64,000 nt of DNA from Phenylobacterium sp. (GTDB lineage Bacteria > Pseudomonadota > Alphaproteobacteria > Caulobacterales > Caulobacteraceae), in NCBI GenBank assembly GCA_004799545.1, contig SSMU01000005.1, positions 124,001 through 188,000 of the forward strand, in the 5' to 3' direction. The notes under the pieces were generated by a model. It saw nothing but the letters and a program-made list of their open reading frames with translations, was not told the origin of the DNA and did no database searches. The position numbers were made by a program, and so were the translations under genes. Shown piece by piece: positions 10,705 to 19,531 of this stretch (positions within the stretch are counted from its first letter, which is position 1; the number at the start of each line of letters is the position of its first letter).

Positions 10705-11545
10705 GCCCGCCCTCCTTCGGCCGTTGATAGACGATGGCGTCGGCGAAGCGGCGCACCTCGAACAGCGGCGAGATCCGGCTCATCGACTCGCTGTGGCCCA
10801 GGCAGATGAAGCCGCCGGGCGCCAGGTTCTCATAGAGGTTCTCCGCCGCCTGCCGGCGGGAGGCCTCGTCGAAATAGATCAGCACGTTGCGGCAGAAGAT
10901 GACGTCGAACTGGCCGTGCGGCCGCGTCTCGGACGCCTCGATGAGGTTGGCCGGCGTGAAGCGCACCGAGCCGCGCAGGTCCTCGATGATCCGCCAGCTA
11001 TCCTCGTCGAGCCGTTCGAAATACTTCTCGATCAGCTCGGGCGGCAGCCGCATCAGGGCGCGCCGGCCGAACACCCCCGCCTCGGCGGCCTGCAGCACGC
11101 GGGTGTCGATGTCCGAGCCGATGATCTCGATCTCGAAGGCGTCGACCTGCGGCCAGGTCTCCAGCAGCCACATGGCGATCGAGTAGGGCTCCTCCCCGGT
11201 GGCGCAGGGCACGGACCAGATGCGGACGGCGCCGCTGCGGCGACGCGCTGTCCGCTCGGCCAGCAGATCGGAGGTCAGGCACCGCAGCTGGTCGTCCTCG
11301 CGATAGAAGTAGGTCTCGTTGACGGTGAAGGCGTTGATGAACTGCTCGATCTCGCCGTTCGCGTCGCTCCGCAATCGGGCGAAGTAGCTGGCGAACGAGC
11401 TGGCCCCGGTGACCGCCATCCGATCGGTGAGGCGGCGCTCCACGTAGTAGCGCTTGGTCTCGTTGAAGACCATTCCGGTCCGCCGATAGAGGAAATCGGA
11501 AAGCCGGCTGTATTCCTCCTCGCTGACTTGGATGGGCTCAGCCAA
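10697..11545 (-). CDS. cheR: Chemotaxis protein methyltransferase CheR
   Basis: 282 aa. N-terminal helical domain (YSRLSDFLYRRTGMVF, then the substrate-recognition basic stretch KRYYVERRLTDRM), followed by the SAM-dependent methyltransferase domain with the SAM motif WSVPCATGEEPYSIAMWLLE and the late motif VIFCRNVLIYFD. CheR methylates glutamates on chemoreceptor helices using S-adenosylmethionine and works against CheB. Overlaps the HEAT-repeat gene and the downstream cheY by 8 nt each. No C-terminal pentapeptide-binding TPR extension. Confidence 0.96.
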   Translation of the reverse strand: MAEPIQVSEEEYSRLSDFLYRRTGMVFNETKRYYVERRLTDRMAVTGASSFASYFARLRSDANGEIEQFINAFTVNETYFYREDDQLRCLTSDLLAERTARRRSGAVRIWSVPCATGEEPYSIAMWLLETWPQVDAFEIEIIGSDIDTRVLQAAEAGVFGRRALMRLPPELIEKYFERLDEDSWRIIEDLRGSVRFTPANLIEASETRPHGQFDVIFCRNVLIYFDEASRRQAAENLYENLAPGGFICLGHSESMSRISPLFEVRRFADAIVYQRPKEGGRG

Positions 11546-12161
11546 GTCGGTCCGCCGCCTGGGCGCCTATCCGTTCGGACGCCACCTTGATCGCGAAGCC
11601 CAGGAACGGCTCGTGGCCGAACCGCTCGGCGCAGCGGGCCAGCGCCGGCAGGCACTCCGGGCCGCCGACCTCGGCCAGCACGTCCACCGCCGCGGCGCAG
11701 ACATTGGACTCGGCTTCGCCGTCCAGCAGGGTCGCGAGCAGGCGGGTGGCCTCCGCGCCGGGGACCTCGCGGACCAGTTCGCAGGCCAGCAGCCGCACGT
11801 CGGGATCGGGGTCGGACAAGAGGCCGGGCAGGCTCTCCGCCACCGCCTGCGGCATCGCCCGCAGCGCGTCGAGCGCGCCGGTCCTGAGCGCGGCGTCGTC
11901 GGAGCGGATGTAGGGGATCACCGCCTGGGCGCTGTCCGTGCTCGCCACCCGCGCCAGGCTGGTCAGGATCGCCTCGCGCACCCGCGGATCGCCCTCGGCG
12001 GCCAGCGCCTCGCCGAGCGCCGCGACCCCCTCCGGCGTCGCCAGGCTGCGGGCCGCGGCCCAGCGCTCGTCCGCAGTCCCCGACACCAGGGCTGCGGCGG
12101 TCTGGCCGGCGGCGGCCGCGGCGGCGGTCGGTGGGGTTGAGGGCTTGCGGATCAGCGGCAT
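11538..12161 (-). CDS. HEAT-repeat protein of the chemosensory locus
   Basis: 207 aa. After an Ala-rich disordered N-terminus the chain is a run of about five alpha-helical repeats of 28-32 residues (ADERWAAARSLATPEGVAAL, DPRVREAILTSLARV, DDAALRTGALDALRAM, DPDVRLLACELVREV, ESNVCAAAVDVLAEV), which is the HEAT/PBS-lyase-like pattern used for protein-protein contact. It lies between cheB (1 nt gap) and cheR (8 nt overlap), so it is translationally tied to the adaptation enzymes. Role inferred: scaffold or adaptor for CheR, CheB or the receptor. No enzymatic motif is visible. Confidence 0.8.
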   Translation of the reverse strand: MPLIRKPSTPPTAAAAAAGQTAAALVSGTADERWAAARSLATPEGVAALGEALAAEGDPRVREAILTSLARVASTDSAQAVIPYIRSDDAALRTGALDALRAMPQAVAESLPGLLSDPDPDVRLLACELVREVPGAEATRLLATLLDGEAESNVCAAAVDVLAEVGGPECLPALARCAERFGHEPFLGFAIKVASERIGAQAADRLG

Positions 12162-12162
12162 G

Positions 12163-13242
12163 TCAGGGCGTCAGCTTCTGCAGGCGATCGGCGATCTTCT
12201 GCACCGGCACGACGAAGTCCGCACCGCCCGCCTTGACCAATTCGCCCGGCATGCCCCAGACGACGGCGGTCTCCTCGGACTCGGCGATCGTCCGGCCGCC
12301 CTGGGCGTGGAGCGCCGCCATGGCCGCCGCCCCATCGTCGCCCATGCCGGTCATCAGCACCCCCACCAGCTGCGTGGCCGCCAAGCACTCCATGGCGCTG
12401 CGCACCAGCCGGTCGGTGCTCGGATGCCACAGATAGTCGCTGAGCGCGGCGGCCGGCCGGGCCACCAGGCCGGCGCCCCGGCGGGCGACCACGATGTCGC
12501 CTTCGCCGCGGCCGATATAGACGCGGCCCGGCGCCAGGACGGTCGGCTCGACCACCTCCACGACCGTCAGCGCGCACAGGCCGTTGAGACGCTGCGCCAG
12601 CGGGCCGGTGAAGCTGGCCGGCATGTGCTGGGCGACCAGGATCGGCCACGGGAAATCGGCCGGCAGCGGGGTCAACAGCGCCTCGAGCGCCGGCGGGCCG
12701 CCGGTCGAGGTCCCGACCAGCACCAGGCCCTGGCCGACCGCCGGCGCCAGCGCCGTCTCGATCTCGGCCCGTCCGCGCGCCCGCACCGCCAGGGGTTTTC
12801 CGGCGATCCGATGGCGCACGCGCTCCTGCAGCCGGCGGGTGGTCCTGAGCTTGGCGCCGGCGGCGGCGCGCACCTTGGCGACCATGTCCGGGGCGAACTG
12901 ATCGAGCTTGAGGGAGACCGCCCCGCCCGGCTTGGCCACGAAGTCGACGGCGCCCAAACGCAGGGCCTCGAGCGTGGTCTCCGCCCCCTCGGCGGTCAGC
13001 GACGAGACCATGACAACCGGGCAGGGCCGTTCCAGCATGATCCGGTCGAGGGTCGCCAGGCCGTCCAGGTGCGGCATGTGGATGTCGAGGGTGACCACGT
13101 CGGGCTGGACGGCGTCCAGGATCTCCAGCGCCTCGCGGCCGTCGCGGGCGAAGGCTGTCTCGAAGTCGCCCTCGTCGGAGAACACCTTGCCGAGCAGCTT
13201 GCGCATCAGCGCGGAGTCGTCGACCACCAGGACCTTGATCAC
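12163..13242 (-). CDS. cheB: Protein-glutamate methylesterase/deamidase CheB
   Basis: 359 aa. N-terminal receiver ([16 protein letters not shown]; acceptor Asp in VVTLDIHMPHLDG) joined to the C-terminal methylesterase, whose catalytic Ser lies in VLVGTSTGGPPAL, His in VAQHMPASFTGPL and Asp in GVLMTGMGDDGAAAM. CheB removes methyl groups from receptors when phosphorylated by CheA. Start ATG at 13242 overlaps the CheW gene stop (ATGA). All catalytic residues are intact, so receptor adaptation is expected to work. Confidence 0.96.
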   Translation of the reverse strand: MIKVLVVDDSALMRKLLGKVFSDEGDFETAFARDGREALEILDAVQPDVVTLDIHMPHLDGLATLDRIMLERPCPVVMVSSLTAEGAETTLEALRLGAVDFVAKPGGAVSLKLDQFAPDMVAKVRAAAGAKLRTTRRLQERVRHRIAGKPLAVRARGRAEIETALAPAVGQGLVLVGTSTGGPPALEALLTPLPADFPWPILVAQHMPASFTGPLAQRLNGLCALTVVEVVEPTVLAPGRVYIGRGEGDIVVARRGAGLVARPAAALSDYLWHPSTDRLVRSAMECLAATQLVGVLMTGMGDDGAAAMAALHAQGGRTIAESEETAVVWGMPGELVKAGGADFVVPVQKIADRLQKLTP

Positions 13243-14753
13243 GCGGACGCCTGCGCTCCGTCAGGCTTGAACGCATCCAGCAGCCCACGCTCGGCCCGGG
13301 TCAGCAGCTCCGACGGATCGAGCAGCAGGACCATGCGGCCGGCGGCCTCAAGGTTGACCACCCCGTGCACCAGCCGGGTGGCCTCGCCGGTCAGGTCGGG
13401 CGCCTCCTCGATCTGGTCCGCGCCGCAGCGCAGCACCTCGGAGACCCCGTCGACGATGATGCCGGCGCGATGCCGCTCGGTGCGCAGCACGATCAGCCGG
13501 CGGGCCTCGCCCTTGTCCGATGGCGGCATGTCGAAGCGGCGGCGCTGGTCGACCACCGGCAGCACCTCGCCGCGCAGGTTGATCACGCCTTCGAGGAACT
13601 TCGGCGTCTTCGGCACGCGGGTGATCTGGGCGGGCACGCGGGCCACTTCGTCGACCACATCGATCGGCAGGCCGAACTCGTCGTCGCCCAGGCGGAACAC
13701 CAGGAACTGCAGCTCCTCCCCCCGCTTGTCGGCCGCCGCCGATCCGTTCGCCGCTTCGCGGACGCCGCCAAGTCGCTGCATCACATCCTCCCGGAACAGC
13801 TGGTCGGCCGCCAGGATCGAGACGAGCCTGCGCCCGCCGTCGCCCCGGTAGAAGGCCTTCACCCGGGCCTCGCCGCCGGTCCGCGCGGCCAGCATCGGCG
13901 GGGCGGGCTCCACGAGGTCGGGCTCGGCGGCGATGATCGAGCGGATCCGGTCGGCGACCAGACCCACCAGCGTCCCGCCCACCGCCGCCACCACCACCTT
14001 GTCCCGCCCGTCGGCGGCGGTCGCCAGCGGCAGGCCCAGCAGGCCGCGCAGGGACAGCAGCGGCAAGAGGGTGTCGCGGTAGGGCATCACCCCGAGCAGC
14101 ACGGCCTCGCTGCGCGGCACGGCGGTGCTGGCCGCCGGGGCCGGCACGATCTCCTGCACCGCCTCCAGGGCCAGGCCGTATTCCTGGTTGGCCACCTCGA
14201 AGGTGACCAGCCGCTGGCGATCGTCGGCCGCCGCGGCCACGCCCGCGGCGCCGGCCACCGCCGGCTGGGCCGCGCGTTCGGGGCGGGCGCGCTGCACGAA
14301 CGCCGCCTCCAGGAGGCCGCGGATGTCGAGGATCCTGGCGACGTCGCCGCCCGCGAGTCGGAAGGCGCCGGTGAGCTGCTCGCCGGTCTCCGCCGCGGCC
14401 TCGGCCTGGCGGGTCTCGATGCGATCGGCGGCCACCGCGACCAGCCCCTCGATGGCGTCGACGGCGATGGCGATCGGCGCGGCGCCGTCCAGCACGATGG
14501 CCCGGGCGCCGGCCTCGGCGGCCGTCTCTTGCCTGCCCAGCAGGCCACGCAGGCTGGCCACCGGCAGCACCGTGCCGCGCAGGTTGGCCAGGCCTAGCAG
14601 GCTGGCCGGGGCCTGCGGCACCCGCGCCACGCTCGGCGGCCGGATCACCTCGGCGACCGCCTCCGCCGGCAGGGCGTAGAGGCTTCCGCCGCTCCGGAAG
14701 GTGAGGAAGCGTCGCGTCTCGGCAGCCGATCCTGTCGCGGCCGGATCAGCCAT
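13239..14753 (-). CDS. Triple CheW-domain adaptor protein
   Basis: 504 aa made of three CheW folds in tandem, roughly 14-155, 185-320 and 345-485. Each shows the CheW pattern: [20 protein letters not shown] plus [14 protein letters not shown] in the first; [20 protein letters not shown] plus [14 protein letters not shown] in the second; [20 protein letters not shown] plus [15 protein letters not shown] in the third. The third is closest to classical CheW; the second is the most divergent (PYRD replaces NLRG). Ordinary CheW is about 150 aa with one domain and links receptor to CheA. One chain with three could bridge several receptors and kinases. It overlaps the MCP gene by 8 nt and cheB by 4 nt. 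Confidence 0.92.
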   Translation of the reverse strand: MADPAATGSAAETRRFLTFRSGGSLYALPAEAVAEVIRPPSVARVPQAPASLLGLANLRGTVLPVASLRGLLGRQETAAEAGARAIVLDGAAPIAIAVDAIEGLVAVAADRIETRQAEAAAETGEQLTGAFRLAGGDVARILDIRGLLEAAFVQRARPERAAQPAVAGAAGVAAAADDRQRLVTFEVANQEYGLALEAVQEIVPAPAASTAVPRSEAVLLGVMPYRDTLLPLLSLRGLLGLPLATAADGRDKVVVAAVGGTLVGLVADRIRSIIAAEPDLVEPAPPMLAARTGGEARVKAFYRGDGGRRLVSILAADQLFREDVMQRLGGVREAANGSAAADKRGEELQFLVFRLGDDEFGLPIDVVDEVARVPAQITRVPKTPKFLEGVINLRGEVLPVVDQRRRFDMPPSDKGEARRLIVLRTERHRAGIIVDGVSEVLRCGADQIEEAPDLTGEATRLVHGVVNLEAAGRMVLLLDPSELLTRAERGLLDAFKPDGAQASA

Positions 14754-16686
14754 TCTGCTGCTTCAGCTCGTCGGCCAGGGAAGCGATCTCCTCGATCGCC
14801 GCGGCCAGGTCCTCGGCGCCCCGCGCCTGCTGGATGGAGGCGGTGGCGGCCTGGCGGGACGCCGAGCCCGCCTCTTCGGCGGCGGCGGCGATCTGGCGGG
14901 CGCCGACCGCGGTCTGGACGGCCGCGGCGAGGATCGCCTCGGCCCCCTCGGAGATCGCCAGGTTGGCGGTCCTCAGCAGCGCGATTTCGGCGTCCAGGCT
15001 GTCCAGCGCCGCCACCGTCGCGCGGTTGTTCTGCACCTCGACCTCGGCGGTCGCGATCACCTGTTCCAGGTCGCGCCGCAGCGAGCCGATCTGGTCGAGG
15101 ATGCCGGTGACCGTCTCCTTGATCTTGCCGACGCTGTCGGCGGCCTCGCGGGCCAGGCTGCGGACGTCGCTCGACACCGTGGCGAACCCTCGGCCGGAGT
15201 CGCCGGCCCGGGCCGCCTCCACCGAACCGCTCACCGCCAGCATGCTGGTCTGCACAGCCACCAGGGTGATCTCGTCGACGATGCCCTGGATCCGCCGCCC
15301 GACGGTCTCCAGGCGGGCGATCGTGGCCAGGCTGCCGCGGGTGCCTGTGAGCCCGGTCTCGACCCCGGCCACCAGCCGCTCGACGGAGGTGCGGCCGTCG
15401 CGCAGGGCGGTCTCGGTCGCCGCCACCCGCTCTTCCGCCGTCGCGGCGTTGGCCTGGGCGACGCGGGCGCTGCTCTCGATCTGCGCCAGGGCGGCGGAGG
15501 TCTCCTGGGTGGCCGACGCCTGCAGCTGCGCGGCGCGGTCGATCTCCTCGACGGCCGCCATGATCTCGGTCGCGGCGCTGGAGAGCTCCTGGATCGAGGC
15601 CGAGAGCTGCTCGGCGGTGGCGGCGATCTGGCCCGAGGCGCCGCTCTCGGCCCGGCCGGAGCGCAGCTCCTCGGCCAAGGTGGCCAGCGCCTGGGCCGCC
15701 TGCTGCCCCTGGTCGAGCGCCTGCGACTGCTGCTGGATGCCCGCCTGGGCCTCGCCGGCGCCGGCGGACTGTTCCTCGGCCGCGCTCGCCACCTGCTCGG
15801 CGCCGCGCTGCGCTTCGGCCGCCGCGCGCTCAGCCTCGATGGCCGCGGTCAGGGTGTCCTGGCTGCCGGCCGCCAGGCGGGTCATGTCGCCCCGCACCGC
15901 CTCCAGGGCGGTGACCACCTCGGCGCCCGCGCGGGCTTCGGTCAGGGCGGTCTCGGCGGCGGTCTTCACGGTCTCGGCGACGCCGCGCACGTCGACCTGG
16001 ATCGCCTCGGCGAGCTCCTGCACCCCCTGGGCGCTCTTCTCGGAGGTCTCGGCCAGGGCCCGCACCTCTTCGGCGACCACCGCGAAGCCGCGGCCGTGGT
16101 CGCCGGCGCGGGCCGCCTCGATGGCGGCGTTCAGCGCCAAGAGGTTGGTCTGGTCGGAGATCCGGCTGACCGTGCGGGTGATCTCGCCGATGTCCTGGGC
16201 GCGGCGCTCCAGCTCGGCGATCACCGCGATCGAGGCTTCCTGCCGCTGGGCGTTGCGCTCGATGGCGCGGACCGAGCTGGTGATCTGCACCGCGGTCTCG
16301 ACGAGCACCGTCTGCAGGCTCTCGGTGCGGCGACGCGACAGCTCCGCCTGGTTGCGCGCCGTGGTCAGGCTGGCCAGCGCGCTCCTGATCGAGGCCAGCT
16401 GTTCCTGCGAACCCCCGGCCGCCTCCTCGGCGCCGGCGGCGATCTGCTCCATGGAGCGGCGCAGCTCCTCGGCCGCCGCGGCGGCTTCGGCGAGGCCGGC
16501 CGCCAGCTCTTCGGTGGCCGCCGCGATGCGCTCGGAAAGCTTGTCCTGGCTGACGCCCCGGGCGCGGGGCCGGATGGGCGGGGCGGTGCGGACCCCGGGC
16601 GTGGCCGGCGCCTCGGCCGGGTCGGCCGCTTCCCGGCGTAGCGGCTCGCCGCCGTCTGAAATCTTTGAGGTCTTCACCAGGGCCAT
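14746..16686 (-). CDS. Soluble chemoreceptor (MCP) with two signalling tips in one chain
   Basis: 646 aa, no transmembrane segment, no PAS, Cache or other ligand domain; almost all heptad-rich coiled coil. The highly conserved MCP hairpin tip appears twice: [17 protein letters not shown] at residue 179 and [17 protein letters not shown] at residue 479, exactly 300 residues apart, each followed by GRGFA(V/T)V. The first is canonical. In the second the Asn of the trimer-contact region is Ser, but the Glu and Arg of EAAR are kept. It is therefore two cytoplasmic signalling domains fused end to end. It is the first gene of the chemosensory operon and is presumably its receptor, sensing through a partner rather than by itself. 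Confidence 0.93.
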   Translation of the reverse strand: MALVKTSKISDGGEPLRREAADPAEAPATPGVRTAPPIRPRARGVSQDKLSERIAAATEELAAGLAEAAAAAEELRRSMEQIAAGAEEAAGGSQEQLASIRSALASLTTARNQAELSRRRTESLQTVLVETAVQITSSVRAIERNAQRQEASIAVIAELERRAQDIGEITRTVSRISDQTNLLALNAAIEAARAGDHGRGFAVVAEEVRALAETSEKSAQGVQELAEAIQVDVRGVAETVKTAAETALTEARAGAEVVTALEAVRGDMTRLAAGSQDTLTAAIEAERAAAEAQRGAEQVASAAEEQSAGAGEAQAGIQQQSQALDQGQQAAQALATLAEELRSGRAESGASGQIAATAEQLSASIQELSSAATEIMAAVEEIDRAAQLQASATQETSAALAQIESSARVAQANAATAEERVAATETALRDGRTSVERLVAGVETGLTGTRGSLATIARLETVGRRIQGIVDEITLVAVQTSMLAVSGSVEAARAGDSGRGFATVSSDVRSLAREAADSVGKIKETVTGILDQIGSLRRDLEQVIATAEVEVQNNRATVAALDSLDAEIALLRTANLAISEGAEAILAAAVQTAVGARQIAAAAEEAGSASRQAATASIQQARGAEDLAAAIEEIASLADELKQQNG

Positions 16687-16976
16687 GGAGGTCTCGACAA
16701 CGAGGCGCCGGGCGGACGAGGCCGGCAGGACAGTCAGTCTTAGCCCACTCCCGGGCCCAAGAAATCAAAATGCAGCGAAATCAAGAGGCAGCGGGCGTGG
16801 GGGAGCCCTGCGACGCCACCCTCCCGCTTCACGTAACGCGCCTGCGGCCCTTATGGTCCACCGGCCAGGCGAGCGCCCTCTTCTGGCCTCCGCCCCCTTC
16901 TGGCCTGCACCCGGGCCTGATATCGCTGTCGCATGGCGCTGGGGATCCGATCGAGAGCCTGCGGGGCGGGGACGCG

Positions 16977-18878
16977 GTGACCACCGCGGCCGCCCAACTT
17001 CGCCTGCTGCGGCCGGTGGATCCGGCGCGCGACCACATCCGCGGCGGGGGCGACGACGCGCCCGGCGCCGCCGACGCCGTCACCGTGCTGATCTACGGCG
17101 ACTACCTCTGCCCCTACTGCCGTCGGCTGCGCACCGTGCTGGAACGTCTGCGCCGCGCGCTGGGCGAGCGCATGGCCTATGTGTTCCGCCACTTCCCCAA
17201 CGAGAAGGCCCATCCCGGCGCGGAGTTCGCCGCCATCGCCAGCGAGGCGGCGGCGCGGCAGGGCCTGTTCTGGGAGATGCACGACGCCCTCTATGCCCGC
17301 GAGCCGCCGCTGACCCACGACCACGTGCTCGAGGCCGCGCGCTCGATCGGCGTCGACATGGACCGCTTCGCCCGCGACCTGGAGGACCCGGCGCTCCTCG
17401 CCCGCGTGCAGGACGACGTCGACGACGGCCGCCACAACGGGGTGACCGCCACGCCGACCATCTTCATCGAGGGCCAGCGCTACGACGGCGCGTGGGACTT
17501 CTATTCCATGCTGGAGGCGCTGAAGAAGCCGGTAGGCGCCCGGGTGCAGCGCACGGCGCGGGCCTTCGCGGCCCTGCCGGCCTCCGGCGGGGTGGTGCTG
17601 CTGATCGCCGCCGCCTTGGCCCTGGTCTGCGCCAACACGGCCCTGGCCCCGGCCTACCAGCAGCTGATCGGGACCCGCCTGGGCGTGGGCGTCGAGACCA
17701 GCATCCTGGCGCTCAATCTCGGCGACTGGTGCTCCGAGGGGCTGCTCACCGTCTTCTTCCTGCTGGTCGGCCTGGAGATCCGCCGCGAGATGACCGCCGG
17801 CGCCTTCACCGACCGCCGGGCGGCCATGCTGCCCATCGTCTGCGCGATCGGCGGCGTGCTGGCCCCGGCGGCGGTCTACCTGGCGATCAACCGGGGGGCC
17901 ACGGCGCCCGGCTGGTCGGCGCCCACCTCCACCGGCATCGCCTTCGCCCTGGGCGTGCTGGCGGTGCTCGGCCGCCGCGTGCCCACCGGCCTGAAGGTGT
18001 TCGTGGCGGCCCTGGCCGTGGTCGACGACATCCTCTCGGTCCTGACCCTGGCGATCTTCTATCCGCAGGACTTCCACGCCGTCTGGCTGATCGGCGTGGC
18101 CGCCATCGTCGGGCTGATGTTCCTGCTCAACCGCTGGCGGATCTACGCCGGCTGGCCCTACCTCGCCGCCACCGTGGCCCTGTGGCTGGCGCTGCACGCG
18201 GCCGGGGTGAACGCCTCCCTGGCCGGGGTCCTGTTGGCCGCCTTCCTGCCTGCCCGGCCCGCGCCCTCCGCCGGACCCCTCCTCGCCCAGGCCGCCACGG
18301 CGCTCTCCGCCCTGGAGCACGCCGAGGCCCAGGCGCGCGCCGCCACCGGCCAGAAGCCCAACCTGCAGGAGGAGCCGATCTGGGACTGGGCCAGCCGCAA
18401 CCTCTCCGCCGCCGCCGCCCGCCTGCTCTCCCCCGCCGACCGGGTGGAGCGCGCGGTCTCGCCCTGGGCCGCCTACGTCGTCCTGCCGCTGTTCGCCTTC
18501 ACCGCCACCGGCGTGGCGCTCAGCATCGACCTCGGCTCCGCCGACTCCCGCCGCGTGCTGATCGGCGTGGTCCTGGGCCTGGTGGTCGGCAAGCCGCTGG
18601 GCGTGACCCTGGCGGCGCTGGCCACCGTGAAGACCAAGCTCGCCATCATGCCGGAGGACACCGGGCCCATCGCCTTCCTGGGCGCGGCCATGCTCTGCGG
18701 GGTCAGCGACCCGGTCTCGCTGCTGATGGCCGACCAGGCCTTCCCGCACGGCGACTTCGCCGGCATCGCCAAGATCGGGGTGCTGATCGGCTCGGTGATC
18801 GCGGCCCTGCTGGGCGCGGCCGTGGTGGCCCTCGCCCCCGCCGCCGTCACGCCCGCTCCGAAGGCCGCCAAGGCCTAA
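16977..18878 (+). CDS. DsbA-like thioredoxin domain fused to NhaA-type Na+/H+ antiporter
   Basis: 633 aa from GTG at 16977; the frame is open back to 16665 but that part overlaps the MCP start and has non-coding composition. Residues 35-190 form a DsbA/thioredoxin_4 fold with CPYC at 45-48 and the cis-Pro loop GVTATPTIFIEG. From about 195 onward comes a full NhaA antiporter: FFLLVGLEIRREM, IAFALGVLAVLGRRVP, the AVVDDIL Asp pair in the ion site, and GKPLG with the TM10 Lys. Two core positions are unusual: the TM4 Asp of classical NhaA (TDIAFALG) is Gly here (TGIAFALG), and the TM11 GFTMS is SDPVS. There is no signal peptide, so the redox domain should be cytoplasmic. A 290-bp divergent promoter region separates it from the MCP. 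Confidence 0.9.
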   Translation: MTTAAAQLRLLRPVDPARDHIRGGGDDAPGAADAVTVLIYGDYLCPYCRRLRTVLERLRRALGERMAYVFRHFPNEKAHPGAEFAAIASEAAARQGLFWEMHDALYAREPPLTHDHVLEAARSIGVDMDRFARDLEDPALLARVQDDVDDGRHNGVTATPTIFIEGQRYDGAWDFYSMLEALKKPVGARVQRTARAFAALPASGGVVLLIAAALALVCANTALAPAYQQLIGTRLGVGVETSILALNLGDWCSEGLLTVFFLLVGLEIRREMTAGAFTDRRAAMLPIVCAIGGVLAPAAVYLAINRGATAPGWSAPTSTGIAFALGVLAVLGRRVPTGLKVFVAALAVVDDILSVLTLAIFYPQDFHAVWLIGVAAIVGLMFLLNRWRIYAGWPYLAATVALWLALHAAGVNASLAGVLLAAFLPARPAPSAGPLLAQAATALSALEHAEAQARAATGQKPNLQEEPIWDWASRNLSAAAARLLSPADRVERAVSPWAAYVVLPLFAFTATGVALSIDLGSADSRRVLIGVVLGLVVGKPLGVTLAALATVKTKLAIMPEDTGPIAFLGAAMLCGVSDPVSLLMADQAFPHGDFAGIAKIGVLIGSVIAALLGAAVVALAPAAVTPAPKAAKA

Positions 18879-19072
18879 CGATCCGGCCGATCAGCACGCG
18901 CCGGCGCCGGTGATCCTCAGCGAGCCCGCGCCGGCTGCCGCTGGATGGGCTGAATCCGCCGCGCGGGACCGACGCCAGCGCCCGGCACGGCCTCGGAATC
19001 GGCGCCGGCCGAGATCATGTGCTAGGGTTAAGCTAGTTCAGTGGCTTGGCGATCTCACGGGAGGGGGCAGCC

Positions 19073-19528
19073 ATGACCGAGCTGCACATCAACGGCGAGC
19101 TGAGGACGGTCGACGTCCCACCGGACATGCCGCTTCTGTGGGTGCTGCGCGACGTCCTCAGGATGACCGGCACCAAGTTCGGCTGCGGCATCGCCCAGTG
19201 CGGGGCCTGCACCGTGCACGTGGACGGCAAGGCGATCCGCTCCTGCCTGCTGCCGGTGGGATCGATCGGCGACAAGGCGATCACCACCATCGAGAGCGTC
19301 GGGGTGACGCCAGCGGGGACGCGGGTGCAGAAGGCGTGGCTGGAACTGGAGGTGATCCAGTGCGGCTACTGCCAGCCGGGGCAGATCATGTCGGCCGCGG
19401 CCCTGCTGAACGCGATCCCGCATCCGGACGACGCCGACATCGACGCCGCCATGGCGGGCAACATCTGCCGCTGCGGGACCTACGTCCGCATCCGCGACGC
19501 TATCAAGCGCGCCGCGGCGGAGGCCTGA
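19073..19528 (+). CDS. Molybdenum hydroxylase small subunit, two [2Fe-2S] clusters
   Basis: 151 aa from ATG at 19073, which has a strong GGGAGGGGG ribosome site; an ATG 9 codons earlier lies within that site and is rejected. The plant-ferredoxin-type cluster is bound by Cys38, 43, 46 and 58 ([17 protein letters not shown]), the C-terminal helical cluster by Cys97, 100, 132 and 134 (CGYCQPG and NICRCGTY). This is the electron-transfer subunit of the isoquinoline 1-oxidoreductase/aldehyde oxidase branch of the xanthine dehydrogenase family. The Mo subunit starts 3 nt after its stop. Confidence 0.94.
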   Translation: MTELHINGELRTVDVPPDMPLLWVLRDVLRMTGTKFGCGIAQCGACTVHVDGKAIRSCLLPVGSIGDKAITTIESVGVTPAGTRVQKAWLELEVIQCGYCQPGQIMSAAALLNAIPHPDDADIDAAMAGNICRCGTYVRIRDAIKRAAAEA

Positions 19529-19531
19529 GCC

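Noticed and set aside
16665..16976. N-terminal extension of the NhaA fusion
   Set aside because: It would overlap the MCP start and reads as non-coding; the DsbA domain starts after the GTG at 16977.
14834..18913. Plus-strand open frame of 1359 codons
   Set aside because: Runs opposite the MCP gene and then out of frame through the NhaA fusion; composition is that of a shadow and no motif is visible.
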